Positions 47,888 through 54,277 of a stretch of DNA of 54,277 nt are shown in pieces. The stretch covers positions 1 to 54,277 of the forward strand of contig QKGI01000120.1 of the NCBI GenBank assembly GCA_003250475.1, in the 5' to 3' direction. Origin of the DNA: Bacteroidota bacterium (GTDB lineage Bacteria; Bacteroidota; Bacteroidia; Bacteroidales; VadinHA17). Made by a program: the position numbers and the translations under genes. Every line of letters begins with the position of its first letter. Position 1 is the stretch's first letter. The notes under the pieces were generated by a model that was not told the origin of the DNA, made no database searches, and worked only from the letters and a program-made list of their open reading frames with translations.

Positions 47888-48286
47888 ATGGAGAAAAAGA
47901 GCGCCAGGATACTGGTATTCTCAACGGAAAAGATTTCTGATCCCGCCATTGATATGGCGGGGTTACTTAAGCTCCATTATCCACCGACGGTTTACACCAT
48001 TGCAGTACCATGTTCCAGCGGCATTAAGCCACGCTGGATCATGCATGCATATGAACAGGGATTTGACGGGGTGTTTATTGCAGCTGACGGAAGCGACTGT
48101 ACATACGGGGAATCATGTACCGAAAAGACCGGTCGCCTGGTAGAGGTCACACATCAGATGATGAAGGGCAGAAACATTGACCCTGCACGCCTCAGGATGG
48201 CCGCTATCTGTTCGGTGTGCAGCGAGTCTTTTGTGAAGCAGATCAAGAGCTTTAACCAGTATTTACTTCAATCAACAAAGAGCTGA
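47888..48286 (+). CDS. MvhD/FlpD-like Fe-S electron-transfer subunit
   Basis: MvhD-type proteins pass electrons to HdrA; in QmoB the same domain is fused to an HdrA-like part. From the ATG at 47888 the protein has 132 residues, with VFSTEKISDPAIDMAG at the start. Its Cys residues lie in VPCSSGIKP, DCTYGESCTEK and ICSVCSES, the pattern expected for this family. A longer frame upstream overlaps tusA and is not used. It is a free-standing subunit, 2 nt before the first HdrA-like gene. Confidence 0.8.
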   Translation: MEKKSARILVFSTEKISDPAIDMAGLLKLHYPPTVYTIAVPCSSGIKPRWIMHAYEQGFDGVFIAADGSDCTYGESCTEKTGRLVEVTHQMMKGRNIDPARLRMAAICSVCSESFVKQIKSFNQYLLQSTKS

Positions 48287-48288
48287 CA

Positions 48289-49590
48289 ATGGCTGACAAT
48301 ATTAAAACATCATCCTACGATGCACTTGTCATCGGCGCAGGTATTGCAGGAGGTGAGGCGGCACTTAACCTTGCTAACAACGGTTACAGTGTATTGCTTG
48401 TGGAGAAAGACCTTTCCGTCGGTGGGAAAATGATTCTTCTCAGCAAGGTCTTCCCCACCCTTGACTGCGCCGCATGCATCACCACACCTAAGGTGTCGGA
48501 GATCTCAAGGCATCCGGGAATAACCATCTATACCGGCAGTGAGGTCAGGAGGGTGGTGAAAAAATCGGAGAACAACTTTGAGGCTGAGGTGGTAAAGCAT
48601 CCGCGGTATGTTATTGAGGATGACTGTACTGCATGTCAGTTGTGTGAGCAGGCGTGCCCGGTGGTAGTGAAAGACCAGTACCAGTACAATCTGGTCGGCA
48701 GAAAGGCCGCTTTCATACCGTTCAGTATAGCCAGTCCCAGGGTGGCCGCCATTGACATTGAGAACTGTACCCTGTGCGGCGCCTGCGAAAAAGTGTGCCC
48801 GACCAAATGTATAGACTTTACAATGGAACCGGAAGAGTTTCTTGTCAGTGTCGGAACTGTCATCGTAGCAACGGGGTTCAGGCTCTTTGATCCGCTGAAT
48901 ATGCCAAGATACGGTTACGGGGAGTATAAGAATGTTCTTACCTCCATGGAGATGGAAAGGCAGCTTGCCCCCACCAGGCCTTTCAATACAATATTGAGAC
49001 CCGGCGACGGGAAAATGCCGGACAAACTGGCTTACGTGCTCTGTACAGGATCACGTGATGCTACCGTCGGTAATCCGATTTGCTCACAGATTTGTTGTAT
49101 GTACTCGATCAAACAGGCACAGCTTCTCATGGGAGCCCTTCCTATGGCTGATGTGACAATATATTACATAAATATCAGGTCCTTCGGGAAAGGGTTCGAG
49201 GAGTTTTATGAACAGGCAAAAGGCATGGGAGTCAACTTCATCAAGGGTAAGATAGGGAAGATTACAGAAAAGGAGAACGGTAACCTGGTTCTTCGATATG
49301 AAGACATCAATGAGAACAGGCTCCGGGAAGCAGAGCATGACATGGTAATATTATCGGTAGGCGTGTTACCTAACCCGGATGCCGCTTCTATATTCCAGGG
49401 TGAAGAGTTGAAGCTCGACCACCTGAATTTTATCGGCCAGGCCAGACCACTTGCCAACCCTTCAGAAACATCTATTAAGGGTGTTTTTGTTGCAGGTACG
49501 GCATCAGGACCTATGGATATACCGGATTCGATCCTCTCGGCAGGATCAGCCTCTTCAGAAGCAATGAGTTATCTAATTCGCAAAGGATGA
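48289..49590 (+). CDS. QmoA-like HdrA flavoprotein
   Basis: The 433-residue protein has an N-terminal FAD site (ALVIGAGIAGGEAALNLA, then VEKDLSVGGKM) and a Cys pair in LDCAACITTPKV. Two 4Fe-4S ferredoxin motifs follow (CTACQLCEQACP and CTLCGACEKVCP, about 105-180), then the second half of the flavin domain. This is the short form of HdrA known as QmoA, part of a complex that links quinones to cytoplasmic sulfur enzymes. It overlaps the next HdrA-like gene by 4 nt. Confidence 0.9.
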   Translation: MADNIKTSSYDALVIGAGIAGGEAALNLANNGYSVLLVEKDLSVGGKMILLSKVFPTLDCAACITTPKVSEISRHPGITIYTGSEVRRVVKKSENNFEAEVVKHPRYVIEDDCTACQLCEQACPVVVKDQYQYNLVGRKAAFIPFSIASPRVAAIDIENCTLCGACEKVCPTKCIDFTMEPEEFLVSVGTVIVATGFRLFDPLNMPRYGYGEYKNVLTSMEMERQLAPTRPFNTILRPGDGKMPDKLAYVLCTGSRDATVGNPICSQICCMYSIKQAQLLMGALPMADVTIYYINIRSFGKGFEEFYEQAKGMGVNFIKGKIGKITEKENGNLVLRYEDINENRLREAEHDMVILSVGVLPNPDAASIFQGEELKLDHLNFIGQARPLANPSETSIKGVFVAGTASGPMDIPDSILSAGSASSEAMSYLIRKG

Positions 49591-51521
49591 ACAAAAGATT
49601 AGGCGTTTATATCTGCCACTGCGGCGGAAATATCTCCGATTACGTTGATGTTGAGAAAGTAAAGGAATCGATTGAAGGGGAAGAGGGGGTCTTTCTGGCA
49701 AAGACAACCATGTTTGCCTGCAGCGATGCCACACAGAAAGAGATGGTGGAAGATATCCGCAACAACAACCTTGACGGGCTTGTAGTTGCCTCGTGCTCAC
49801 CCAAGCTGCACCTTCTCACATTCAGAGCAGTGTCTGAGAGAGCCCTGCTGAACAAATACAATTATGTCCATGCCAATATACGTGAACAGGGATCATGGGC
49901 TCACTCCGACGATAAGGCAGGAGCAACAGCAAAGGCCATTCAACTGGTCAGGTCTGCTGTGGCAAAAGTCCGGCTGGCCCGGTCACTCGATCCGATCATC
50001 ATTCCCTCAAAGAAAGCTGTGGCAGTGATAGGTGCAGGTGTTGCCGGGATGAGAGCTGCCATTGAATTATCTGACATGGGATGCCCGGTAACATTAATAG
50101 AAAGAGAGCACTTCGTGGGAGGACGGACATCCCAGTGGGACATTCTGTTTACAACAAACCAGACAGGCAAGGAACTGGTCACAAAGCTTTACAATGATAT
50201 CGCAGGTCGTGATAACATCACTCTAATCACAGGCGCGGAGGTAATATCGAATACCGGGAGCATAGGCGACTTCGTGCTGAAAATCAGGGTAACACCCAGG
50301 TATATAATGGATAAATGCGATGAGAACAACCTGGCTAAAGCCATTGAGGTTTGCCCTGTCGTGGTTCCCGATAACTTTAACTTCACTATCACAAGCCGGA
50401 AGGCAATATATCACAACTTCCCAAGCGAATATCCGCATTACCCGGTTATCGACATAGAGAACTGCACCCGTTGCGGCGAATGCGAAAAGGTCTGTAAGAG
50501 CGTCGACTTCTCCCAGCAGGAACAGATTGTTGAAGTGAATGTCGGTTCGGTAATGATGGCAACCGGTTTTGACCCCTATACCCCGGGTGAGGGCGAGTTC
50601 GGTTACAAACTGTCTGACTTCGCCGTTACTCTCCCCCAGTTTAAAAGGATCACCGACCTTAATGAAGGCCGTCTGGTCTACAAGGGGAAAGAGATAAGGA
50701 ATATAGCCTACATATACTGCGTGGGCAGCCGGCAGTCGGAAGGAGATAATAACTACTGTTCACGATACTGCTGCACCTCAGCTATCCATGCCTCACTGGA
50801 GGCAAAGAGGAAATTCAGCAACATCAGTAACTTTCATTTCACCAGAGGTGTCAGAACATATGGTAAACAGGAGTTACTGTATGCAGAATCGCTGAGAATG
50901 GGAGATATCTATTTCCAGGCCTACGAAGAAAACCCTCCTTCCGTTGATGTAAATAACGGAGAGATTTCGGTGAGTATCAATGATATTATGACCGGTGGCC
51001 GGGAGATAACCGTAGAGCCTGACCTCCTCGTTCTCGTTACTGGGATGGTACCGAGGTCAGACAACAGTGTTGCCTCGATATTCAAGCTGCCTAAAGGCCG
51101 CGACAGGTTCTTCAATGAGATACATATGAAACTGCGTCCCGTTGAAACGGTAATTGACGGCATAACTATCTGCGGGGCATGCCAGGGGCCGAAGAATATT
51201 ACAGAATCAGTGAACAGCGCCCTGTCAGCAGCCGCCAAATCATTTTCGTTTGTAAACAAGGGGCAACTGGCCCTTGAACCAATCATAGCTGAGGTTGATA
51301 AAGAGACCTGCAACTGGTGCGGCAAATGCCAGGAAGCCTGCCCCTTCGATGCAGTAAAGATGGTAAAGGAAGGAGAGAAAGAAGTTGCTGTCATCAACAA
51401 TTCGGTCTGCAAGGGCTGCGGCATGTGCCTGCCTGTTTGCCCGGTCAACGCTATCGACCTGATTGCCTTCTCCGACAATGAGATAGAAAATATGATTGAC
51501 GCATTATCCAGTAACATCTAA
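49587..51521 (+). CDS. HdrA / QmoB-like Fe-S flavoprotein without fused MvhD domain
   Basis: The 644-residue protein has the full HdrA plan. An N-terminal domain (VYICHCGGNISDYVDV, CSPKLH) is followed by an FAD site (AVIGAGVAGMRAAIELSDMG), an inserted ferredoxin site (CTRCGECEKVC) and the HdrA signatures YCVGSRQ and CGACQGPKNITESVNSAL. Two C-terminal 4Fe-4S motifs end it (CNWCGKCQEACP, CKGCGMCLPVCP). QmoB normally ends in an MvhD domain; here that part is the separate gene at 47888. HdrA proteins of this type can also bifurcate electrons, but the sequence alone cannot show whether this one does. Confidence 0.9.
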   Translation: MNKRLGVYICHCGGNISDYVDVEKVKESIEGEEGVFLAKTTMFACSDATQKEMVEDIRNNNLDGLVVASCSPKLHLLTFRAVSERALLNKYNYVHANIREQGSWAHSDDKAGATAKAIQLVRSAVAKVRLARSLDPIIIPSKKAVAVIGAGVAGMRAAIELSDMGCPVTLIEREHFVGGRTSQWDILFTTNQTGKELVTKLYNDIAGRDNITLITGAEVISNTGSIGDFVLKIRVTPRYIMDKCDENNLAKAIEVCPVVVPDNFNFTITSRKAIYHNFPSEYPHYPVIDIENCTRCGECEKVCKSVDFSQQEQIVEVNVGSVMMATGFDPYTPGEGEFGYKLSDFAVTLPQFKRITDLNEGRLVYKGKEIRNIAYIYCVGSRQSEGDNNYCSRYCCTSAIHASLEAKRKFSNISNFHFTRGVRTYGKQELLYAESLRMGDIYFQAYEENPPSVDVNNGEISVSINDIMTGGREITVEPDLLVLVTGMVPRSDNSVASIFKLPKGRDRFFNEIHMKLRPVETVIDGITICGACQGPKNITESVNSALSAAAKSFSFVNKGQLALEPIIAEVDKETCNWCGKCQEACPFDAVKMVKEGEKEVAVINNSVCKGCGMCLPVCPVNAIDLIAFSDNEIENMIDALSSNI

Positions 51522-51529
51522 ACCAGAAC

Positions 51530-51811
51530 ATGGAAGAAGCAGAAAAGGGCAAAACATCCAGATACCTCAGGGATAAAAAGGGTGTGTCGGAAGAGGCCAG
51601 GGAAAACCTGAAGAAATTCACCAGGATCCGGAAATCAATACTTGATGCACTCAAAGAGGGTGAAATGACAATCGCACAACTGTCACAGAAGTTGTCAATG
51701 CCAGGTCATGAAGTGGTATTCTATCTAATGACACTGGTTAAGTACGGACAGGTACAGACCGGTGAGATTGATGACATGGATGAGTATTATTCTTATAAAC
51801 TGAAAAAATAA
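51530..51811 (+). CDS. Small winged-helix protein in the Hdr/Qmo operon
   Basis: This 93-residue protein has a charged N-terminus (EKGKTSRYLRDKKGV) and a compact winged-helix fold (about 30-90), with FTRIRKSILDALKEGEMTIA, QLSQKLSMPGHEVVFYLMTL and a wing at YGQVQTGEIDDMDEYYSYKL. There is no recognisable ligand domain. It lies between the two electron-transfer subunits and its stop overlaps the next start by 1 nt. It may be a structural subunit or a local regulator; the sequence does not decide. Confidence 0.75.
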   Translation: MEEAEKGKTSRYLRDKKGVSEEARENLKKFTRIRKSILDALKEGEMTIAQLSQKLSMPGHEVVFYLMTLVKYGQVQTGEIDDMDEYYSYKLKK

Positions 51812-52857
51812 TGGCTGCAGTAAATACGGCATTCAGCAGGGAACTCTCAAAATTCGGTGCATTTGATTTCAATGCGTGCTATAACTGCGGCAACTGTACT
51901 GCAGTATGCTCCCTCTCAAACGAGACCGACTCCTTCCCCAGGGAGATGATCAGGTTCAGCGTCCTTGGCCTGGAGGATGATATCAAAGGATCACTTAAAC
52001 CGTGGCTCTGTTACTATTGCGGTGAGTGTACTACCCATTGCCCCCAGCAGGCCGAACCGGGAGAGCTGATGATGTCTCTCAGGCGATGGCTCACATCAGT
52101 ATATGACTGGACAGGTCTTTCAGGATTACTCTACAGGTCATTGACAGCAACTGTTGCTGCCATGACGGCCGTTGCGCTGGGTGTGCTGGCATATGCATTC
52201 CATGAAGATCTCCACCTTGAAAAGATCATGCATACGGGCCACCTGTTCGAGATGGTGGCTATAGCTGCAGTATTTTCCGTCATCCTCCTTCCCAACCTGG
52301 TTCGTATGTGGTATTTTATCATCCTGAAGCCGGGACTGAGGATTCCGGTAAAAAAATACATAACCTCCCTTGCCGACCTGTTCATACATATGTTCACTCA
52401 AAAGAGAACGCTCGGCTGTGACGACAGCCAGGTAAGATGGTTTGAACACCTGGTACTTGTTTTCGGTTACCTGGGACTGCTCTTCACAACAGTTTTCCTC
52501 GACTGGTTCTCGAGTGACAGTGCATTCGTGATCACTCTCGGGTATGTCGTAAGCATAATCATTTTTACAGTCACAATTATTTTCGTTGGCGAACGGATCG
52601 CCAGGAAGAGGGAAATGAATTCCAAATCGCAGCCTTCAGACTGGATGTTTGTCGTGTGGCTGTTTCTGATGGGTATATCTGCTTTCGCCGTAAGGCTTTT
52701 CTCAGACCTTGGTATACTGGAGAGCAATACCTGGTTATACCTGACCCATCTTATAATACTGGCTCAGTGGGCCCTGGTAATCGTACCGTTCGGCAAATGG
52801 ACACATTTCCTCTATCGCTCCTTTGCAATGTACTTTGATAAACTGAAAAAGAGCTGA
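51811..52857 (+). CDS. QmoC-like HdrC/HdrE membrane subunit
   Basis: The 348 residues join an HdrC-like part and a NarI-like membrane part. The HdrC part has two 4Fe-4S motifs (CYNCGNCTAVC and CYYCGECTTHCP). The membrane domain has about six helices (from about residue 105), with His residues in GHLFEMV, FEHLVLVFGY, LTHLIIL and WTHFLYRSF that could bind heme b. This is the quinone-reacting subunit of Qmo complexes. A GC-rich terminator-like hairpin follows at 52863. Confidence 0.9.
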   Translation: MAAVNTAFSRELSKFGAFDFNACYNCGNCTAVCSLSNETDSFPREMIRFSVLGLEDDIKGSLKPWLCYYCGECTTHCPQQAEPGELMMSLRRWLTSVYDWTGLSGLLYRSLTATVAAMTAVALGVLAYAFHEDLHLEKIMHTGHLFEMVAIAAVFSVILLPNLVRMWYFIILKPGLRIPVKKYITSLADLFIHMFTQKRTLGCDDSQVRWFEHLVLVFGYLGLLFTTVFLDWFSSDSAFVITLGYVVSIIIFTVTIIFVGERIARKREMNSKSQPSDWMFVVWLFLMGISAFAVRLFSDLGILESNTWLYLTHLIILAQWALVIVPFGKWTHFLYRSFAMYFDKLKKS

Positions 52858-52862
52858 AACAG

Positions 52863-52886
52863 GGCGGCATGGCACAACATGCCGCC
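52863..52886. terminator. Hairpin between the Qmo operon and DUF89 gene
   Basis: GGCGGCAT (52863-52870) and ATGCCGCC (52879-52886) pair perfectly, with an 8-nt loop. A T-rich stretch follows on the plus strand only weakly (ATTTCTATTT). It can serve as a terminator for the convergent genes. Confidence 0.65.
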
Positions 52887-52890
52887 ATTT

Positions 52891-53757
52891 CTATTTCGCC
52901 TGATCGGCGATCACGGGATTATAAACGACATAACTGCCTCTGGCAACCTTCAGGTACTCGGCTATAACGTCACACTTTATCATCAGGAGAAAGAATATCC
53001 TCCTGTCAGCCTCACCTATCAGTCCCTCAAAATTGCCCTGCCCCTTTGAGATGATCAGATCGGCTTCCCGGTAATACCTCCGGAATTCCTCACCTGACTT
53101 TTCCAGTACCGTTGTTGAGGCGTCATGTCCGCTGGAGATGACACTGGCCACAGAGGTCATACCCGTATATACCGCATCTTCCATTGTGGCATCATTGATT
53201 GCCGGCCCGCCACGCACGGCAAAGGTCAGGCCGGGATGCGCCAACTCACTGATAAATAATTTATCAAAGACTATCTCACCTGCATTGTCGCCAATATAGA
53301 GAACCTTCCCTGCCTTCATCAGGGCATCTCTCAGGTATCCTGAGTGATCCACAGAAAAGTCGGAGGAGAGCACACCTTCTATTGTGCCAGGGAGATCGCA
53401 GCTGTCATGGACGGCAAAATCAATGATGTTTCCCGCTATGGCAAGCTTAAGGGCTGTAAGAAACGGATCCCCGGAATTTCTCACCCTGTTCATGAGATCA
53501 GGGTACATGCCGAGAGCCGTATCATTGCTTACCTTCTTGGCCTCTTTAAACGGATCCGGATCATTGATAAGCGAACGGTAGAGCATCTGAATCTCGCGAG
53601 CACAATCGGGTGCTGAGATGCTGAACCATTTCTCATCCAATACCTTCAGCAGTTTTCGCGTAAACACACCCTTGGCTTCAGGCGGGATGTCAGCCTTCTC
53701 CAGCCTGTTCCCGTAGGATCTCATGAGGCAATAAATGCAGCGGTAATCAGAAATCAT
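52891..53757 (-). CDS. DUF89 family (ARMT1-like) protein
   Basis: DUF89 proteins are metal-dependent phosphatases proposed to clear damaged phosphometabolites. The 288 residues start with a Cys pair in YRCIYCLMRS. The catalytic metal site is visible as LYIGDNAGEIVFDKLF, then VRGGPAINDATMEDA and ISKGQGNFEGL. It matches the microbial CxxC-containing branch. The gene is alone on the minus strand, with a strong promoter and palindromic operator upstream. Confidence 0.88.
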   Translation of the reverse strand: MISDYRCIYCLMRSYGNRLEKADIPPEAKGVFTRKLLKVLDEKWFSISAPDCAREIQMLYRSLINDPDPFKEAKKVSNDTALGMYPDLMNRVRNSGDPFLTALKLAIAGNIIDFAVHDSCDLPGTIEGVLSSDFSVDHSGYLRDALMKAGKVLYIGDNAGEIVFDKLFISELAHPGLTFAVRGGPAINDATMEDAVYTGMTSVASVISSGHDASTTVLEKSGEEFRRYYREADLIISKGQGNFEGLIGEADRRIFFLLMIKCDVIAEYLKVARGSYVVYNPVIADQAK

Positions 53758-53800
53758 CTTCAGGTATCTGTTTAAGTTTTTTATGGCTAATGTTGCCGGA

Positions 53801-53834
53801 CAAATATAATGAACATATGTTCATTAATATCAAA
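53801..53834 (-). promoter_or_regulatory. DUF89 promoter with palindromic operator
   Basis: On the minus strand TTTG (53834-53831), a 22-nt spacer and TATATTTG (53808-53801) form a promoter about 45 nt before the DUF89 ATG. A perfect 20-bp palindrome, TAATGAACATATGTTCATTA (53807-53826), fills the spacer and touches the -7 element. A repressor bound there would block transcription. The sequence resembles sites read by TetR-like dimers, but no such gene is in the window. Confidence 0.75.
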
Positions 53835-53951
53835 TCCGGAATTGAATCCGTGATAATTGTTTGAAAATTTCAGCAACAGACCTATAAGAGCCCCGCATGA
53901 ATTCTTGAGGGGATATTTGAGTTTTAGGCAACAGGATAAAGCAAAAAATTA

Positions 53952-53959
53952 TATATTTG
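53952..53959 (+). promoter_or_regulatory. -7 element upstream of tRNA-Arg
   Basis: TATATTTG fits TAnnTTTG and ends 10 nt before the mature tRNA. The -33 partner is weak (TTTTAG at about 53922). Confidence 0.55.
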
Positions 53960-53969
53960 CCCCGCAAAA

Positions 53970-54043
53970 GGTCCCGTAGCTTAACTGAATAGAGCATCTG
54001 ACTACGGATCAGAAGGTTACAGGTTTGAATCCTGTCGGGATCA
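53970..54043 (+). tRNA. tRNA-Arg (ACG)
   Basis: The 74-nt sequence folds as a tRNA. The acceptor GGTCCCG pairs with CGGGATC with discriminator A. The anticodon stem TCTGA/TCAGA (53997-54013) encloses the loop CTACGGA with anticodon ACG at 54004-54006, and the T arm has ACAGG-TTTGAAT-CCTGT. ACG, read as ICG after deamination, decodes CGU, CGC and CGA arginine codons. The CCA end is not encoded. Confidence 0.95.
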
Positions 54044-54051
54044 CAAAGAGC

Positions 54052-54080
54052 ATCCCGCGCAAGCGGGATTTTTTATTTTG
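54052..54080 (+). terminator. Intrinsic terminator of tRNA-Arg
   Basis: ATCCCGC (54052-54058) and GCGGGAT (54063-54069) form a 7-bp stem with a GCAA loop, followed by TTTTTTATTTTG. Confidence 0.88.
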
Positions 54081-54112
54081 TATAATCCGAAGAAGCCATG
54101 CTTCTGAAGGAT
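54069..54112 (+). repeat. 44-bp direct repeat, copy 1
   Basis: The copy starts in the T-run of the tRNA terminator and contains an inner dyad, AGAAGC-CAT-GCTTCT (54091-54105). It is identical to 54234-54277. One plus-strand frame reads FLFCIIRRSHASEG, which faintly resembles the start of GIY-YIG nuclease genes that often lie near tRNA genes in Bacteroidota, but no full gene is present. Confidence 0.85.
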
Positions 54113-54233
54113 TGTAAAAAAATAAAAAAAGACACCGCAGGTGGATGCTCTTTGTCCAAAGCCCCATACCGGGTATCACGCCGACGAAGGAGGCGTAATC
54201 ATCCCGGATACAAAATCATCCCGGGCAAACAGC
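54113..54233. other. Unassigned spacer between the two repeats
   Basis: This 121-nt stretch holds no clear gene. It includes GC-rich dyads such as CCCGGATAC and ATCCCGGG. A short plus-strand frame crosses it, but its composition (a run of Arg codons) is not convincing. Confidence 0.4.
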
Positions 54234-54277
54234 TTTTTTATTTTGTATAATCCGAAGAAGCCATGCTTCTGAAGGAT
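54234..54277 (+). repeat. 44-bp direct repeat, copy 2, cut by the window end
   Basis: This copy is identical to 54069-54112 over 44 bp and reaches the last base of the window, so the repeat may be longer. The spacing between starts is 165 bp. Confidence 0.85.

Noticed and set aside
48289-52857. Reading of the HdrA genes as methanogenesis genes gained from an archaeon
   Set aside because: The set matches bacterial Qmo-type complexes with TusA/DsrE, and HdrB is absent; no composition break was seen.
54098-54247. About 48-codon plus-strand frame between and into the 44-bp repeats
   Set aside because: It runs through repeat and spacer with a stretch of Arg codons and ends in the second repeat; no family is recognisable.

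Overview
The window reads as a chromosomal segment of an anaerobic or facultatively anaerobic Bacteroidota (Bacteroidales-like) bacterium. The reasons are the gene families (DUF349, DUF4293, DUF5916, a TonB-dependent receptor with a carboxypeptidase-like N-terminal domain, a TPR/PD40/OmpA outer-membrane protein, ZapA beside a 6S-like RNA) and several promoters of the Bacteroidota type (TTTG or TTG, about 19-21 nt, TAnnTTTG). No phage, insertion sequence, CRISPR array or rRNA operon was seen.

Layout. 1-5678 (minus) holds a DUF349 protein, pyrG and the 5' part of yidC, probably one operon. 5861-6049 is a small membrane protein. 6050-14108 is an accessory block: a C39-peptidase ABC exporter, an ECF sigma factor, an exported TPR-CHAT (caspase-like) protein, a 45-residue double-glycine leader peptide too short for routine gene calling, a one-pass membrane TPR protein and a sensorless histidine kinase. 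14221-20161 (minus) is a run of a purple-acid-phosphatase-like enzyme, a 5'-nucleotidase lipoprotein, an internally deleted alkaline phosphatase remnant, queE and a PorE-like OmpA protein. 20285-24333 (plus) carries a DUF1343/NamZ-like hydrolase, a TauE-like permease, a YigZ-family protein and pyrBI. 24326-37960 is mostly housekeeping: DUF4293, DUF5916, a nucleoside phosphorylase, wecB, rny, a 6S-like RNA, zapA and its coiled-coil partner, an M23 peptidase, a nucleotidyltransferase, cutC, a C69 dipeptidase and rplS. 38085-45568 (minus) holds a Big2 lipoprotein with its TonB receptor, and a large AsmA-like protein. 45772-52857 is a sulfur/redox island: a Crp/Fnr regulator divergent from DsrE, DsrE2, TusA, MvhD-like, two HdrA-like flavoproteins, a winged-helix protein and a QmoC-like membrane protein. 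52891-53757 is a DUF89 protein behind a palindromic operator. The window ends with tRNA-Arg(ACG) and a 44-bp direct repeat.

Two sets of genes stand out as systems. In the first (6050-14108), the peptide has the leader that C39 exporters cleave. The CHAT protein is predicted to sit in the periplasm on a membrane anchor, and an ECF sigma factor, a membrane TPR protein and an orphan kinase supply possible regulation; this would make a peptide export and surveillance module. In the second (46581-52857), sulfur carriers (TusA, DsrE, DsrE2) are joined to a Qmo/Hdr-type electron-transfer complex whose last subunit is a membrane quinone module. No sat, aprAB or dsrAB gene is in view, so the substrate is unknown. 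A Crp/Fnr-type site lies in the divergent promoter region of that second set.
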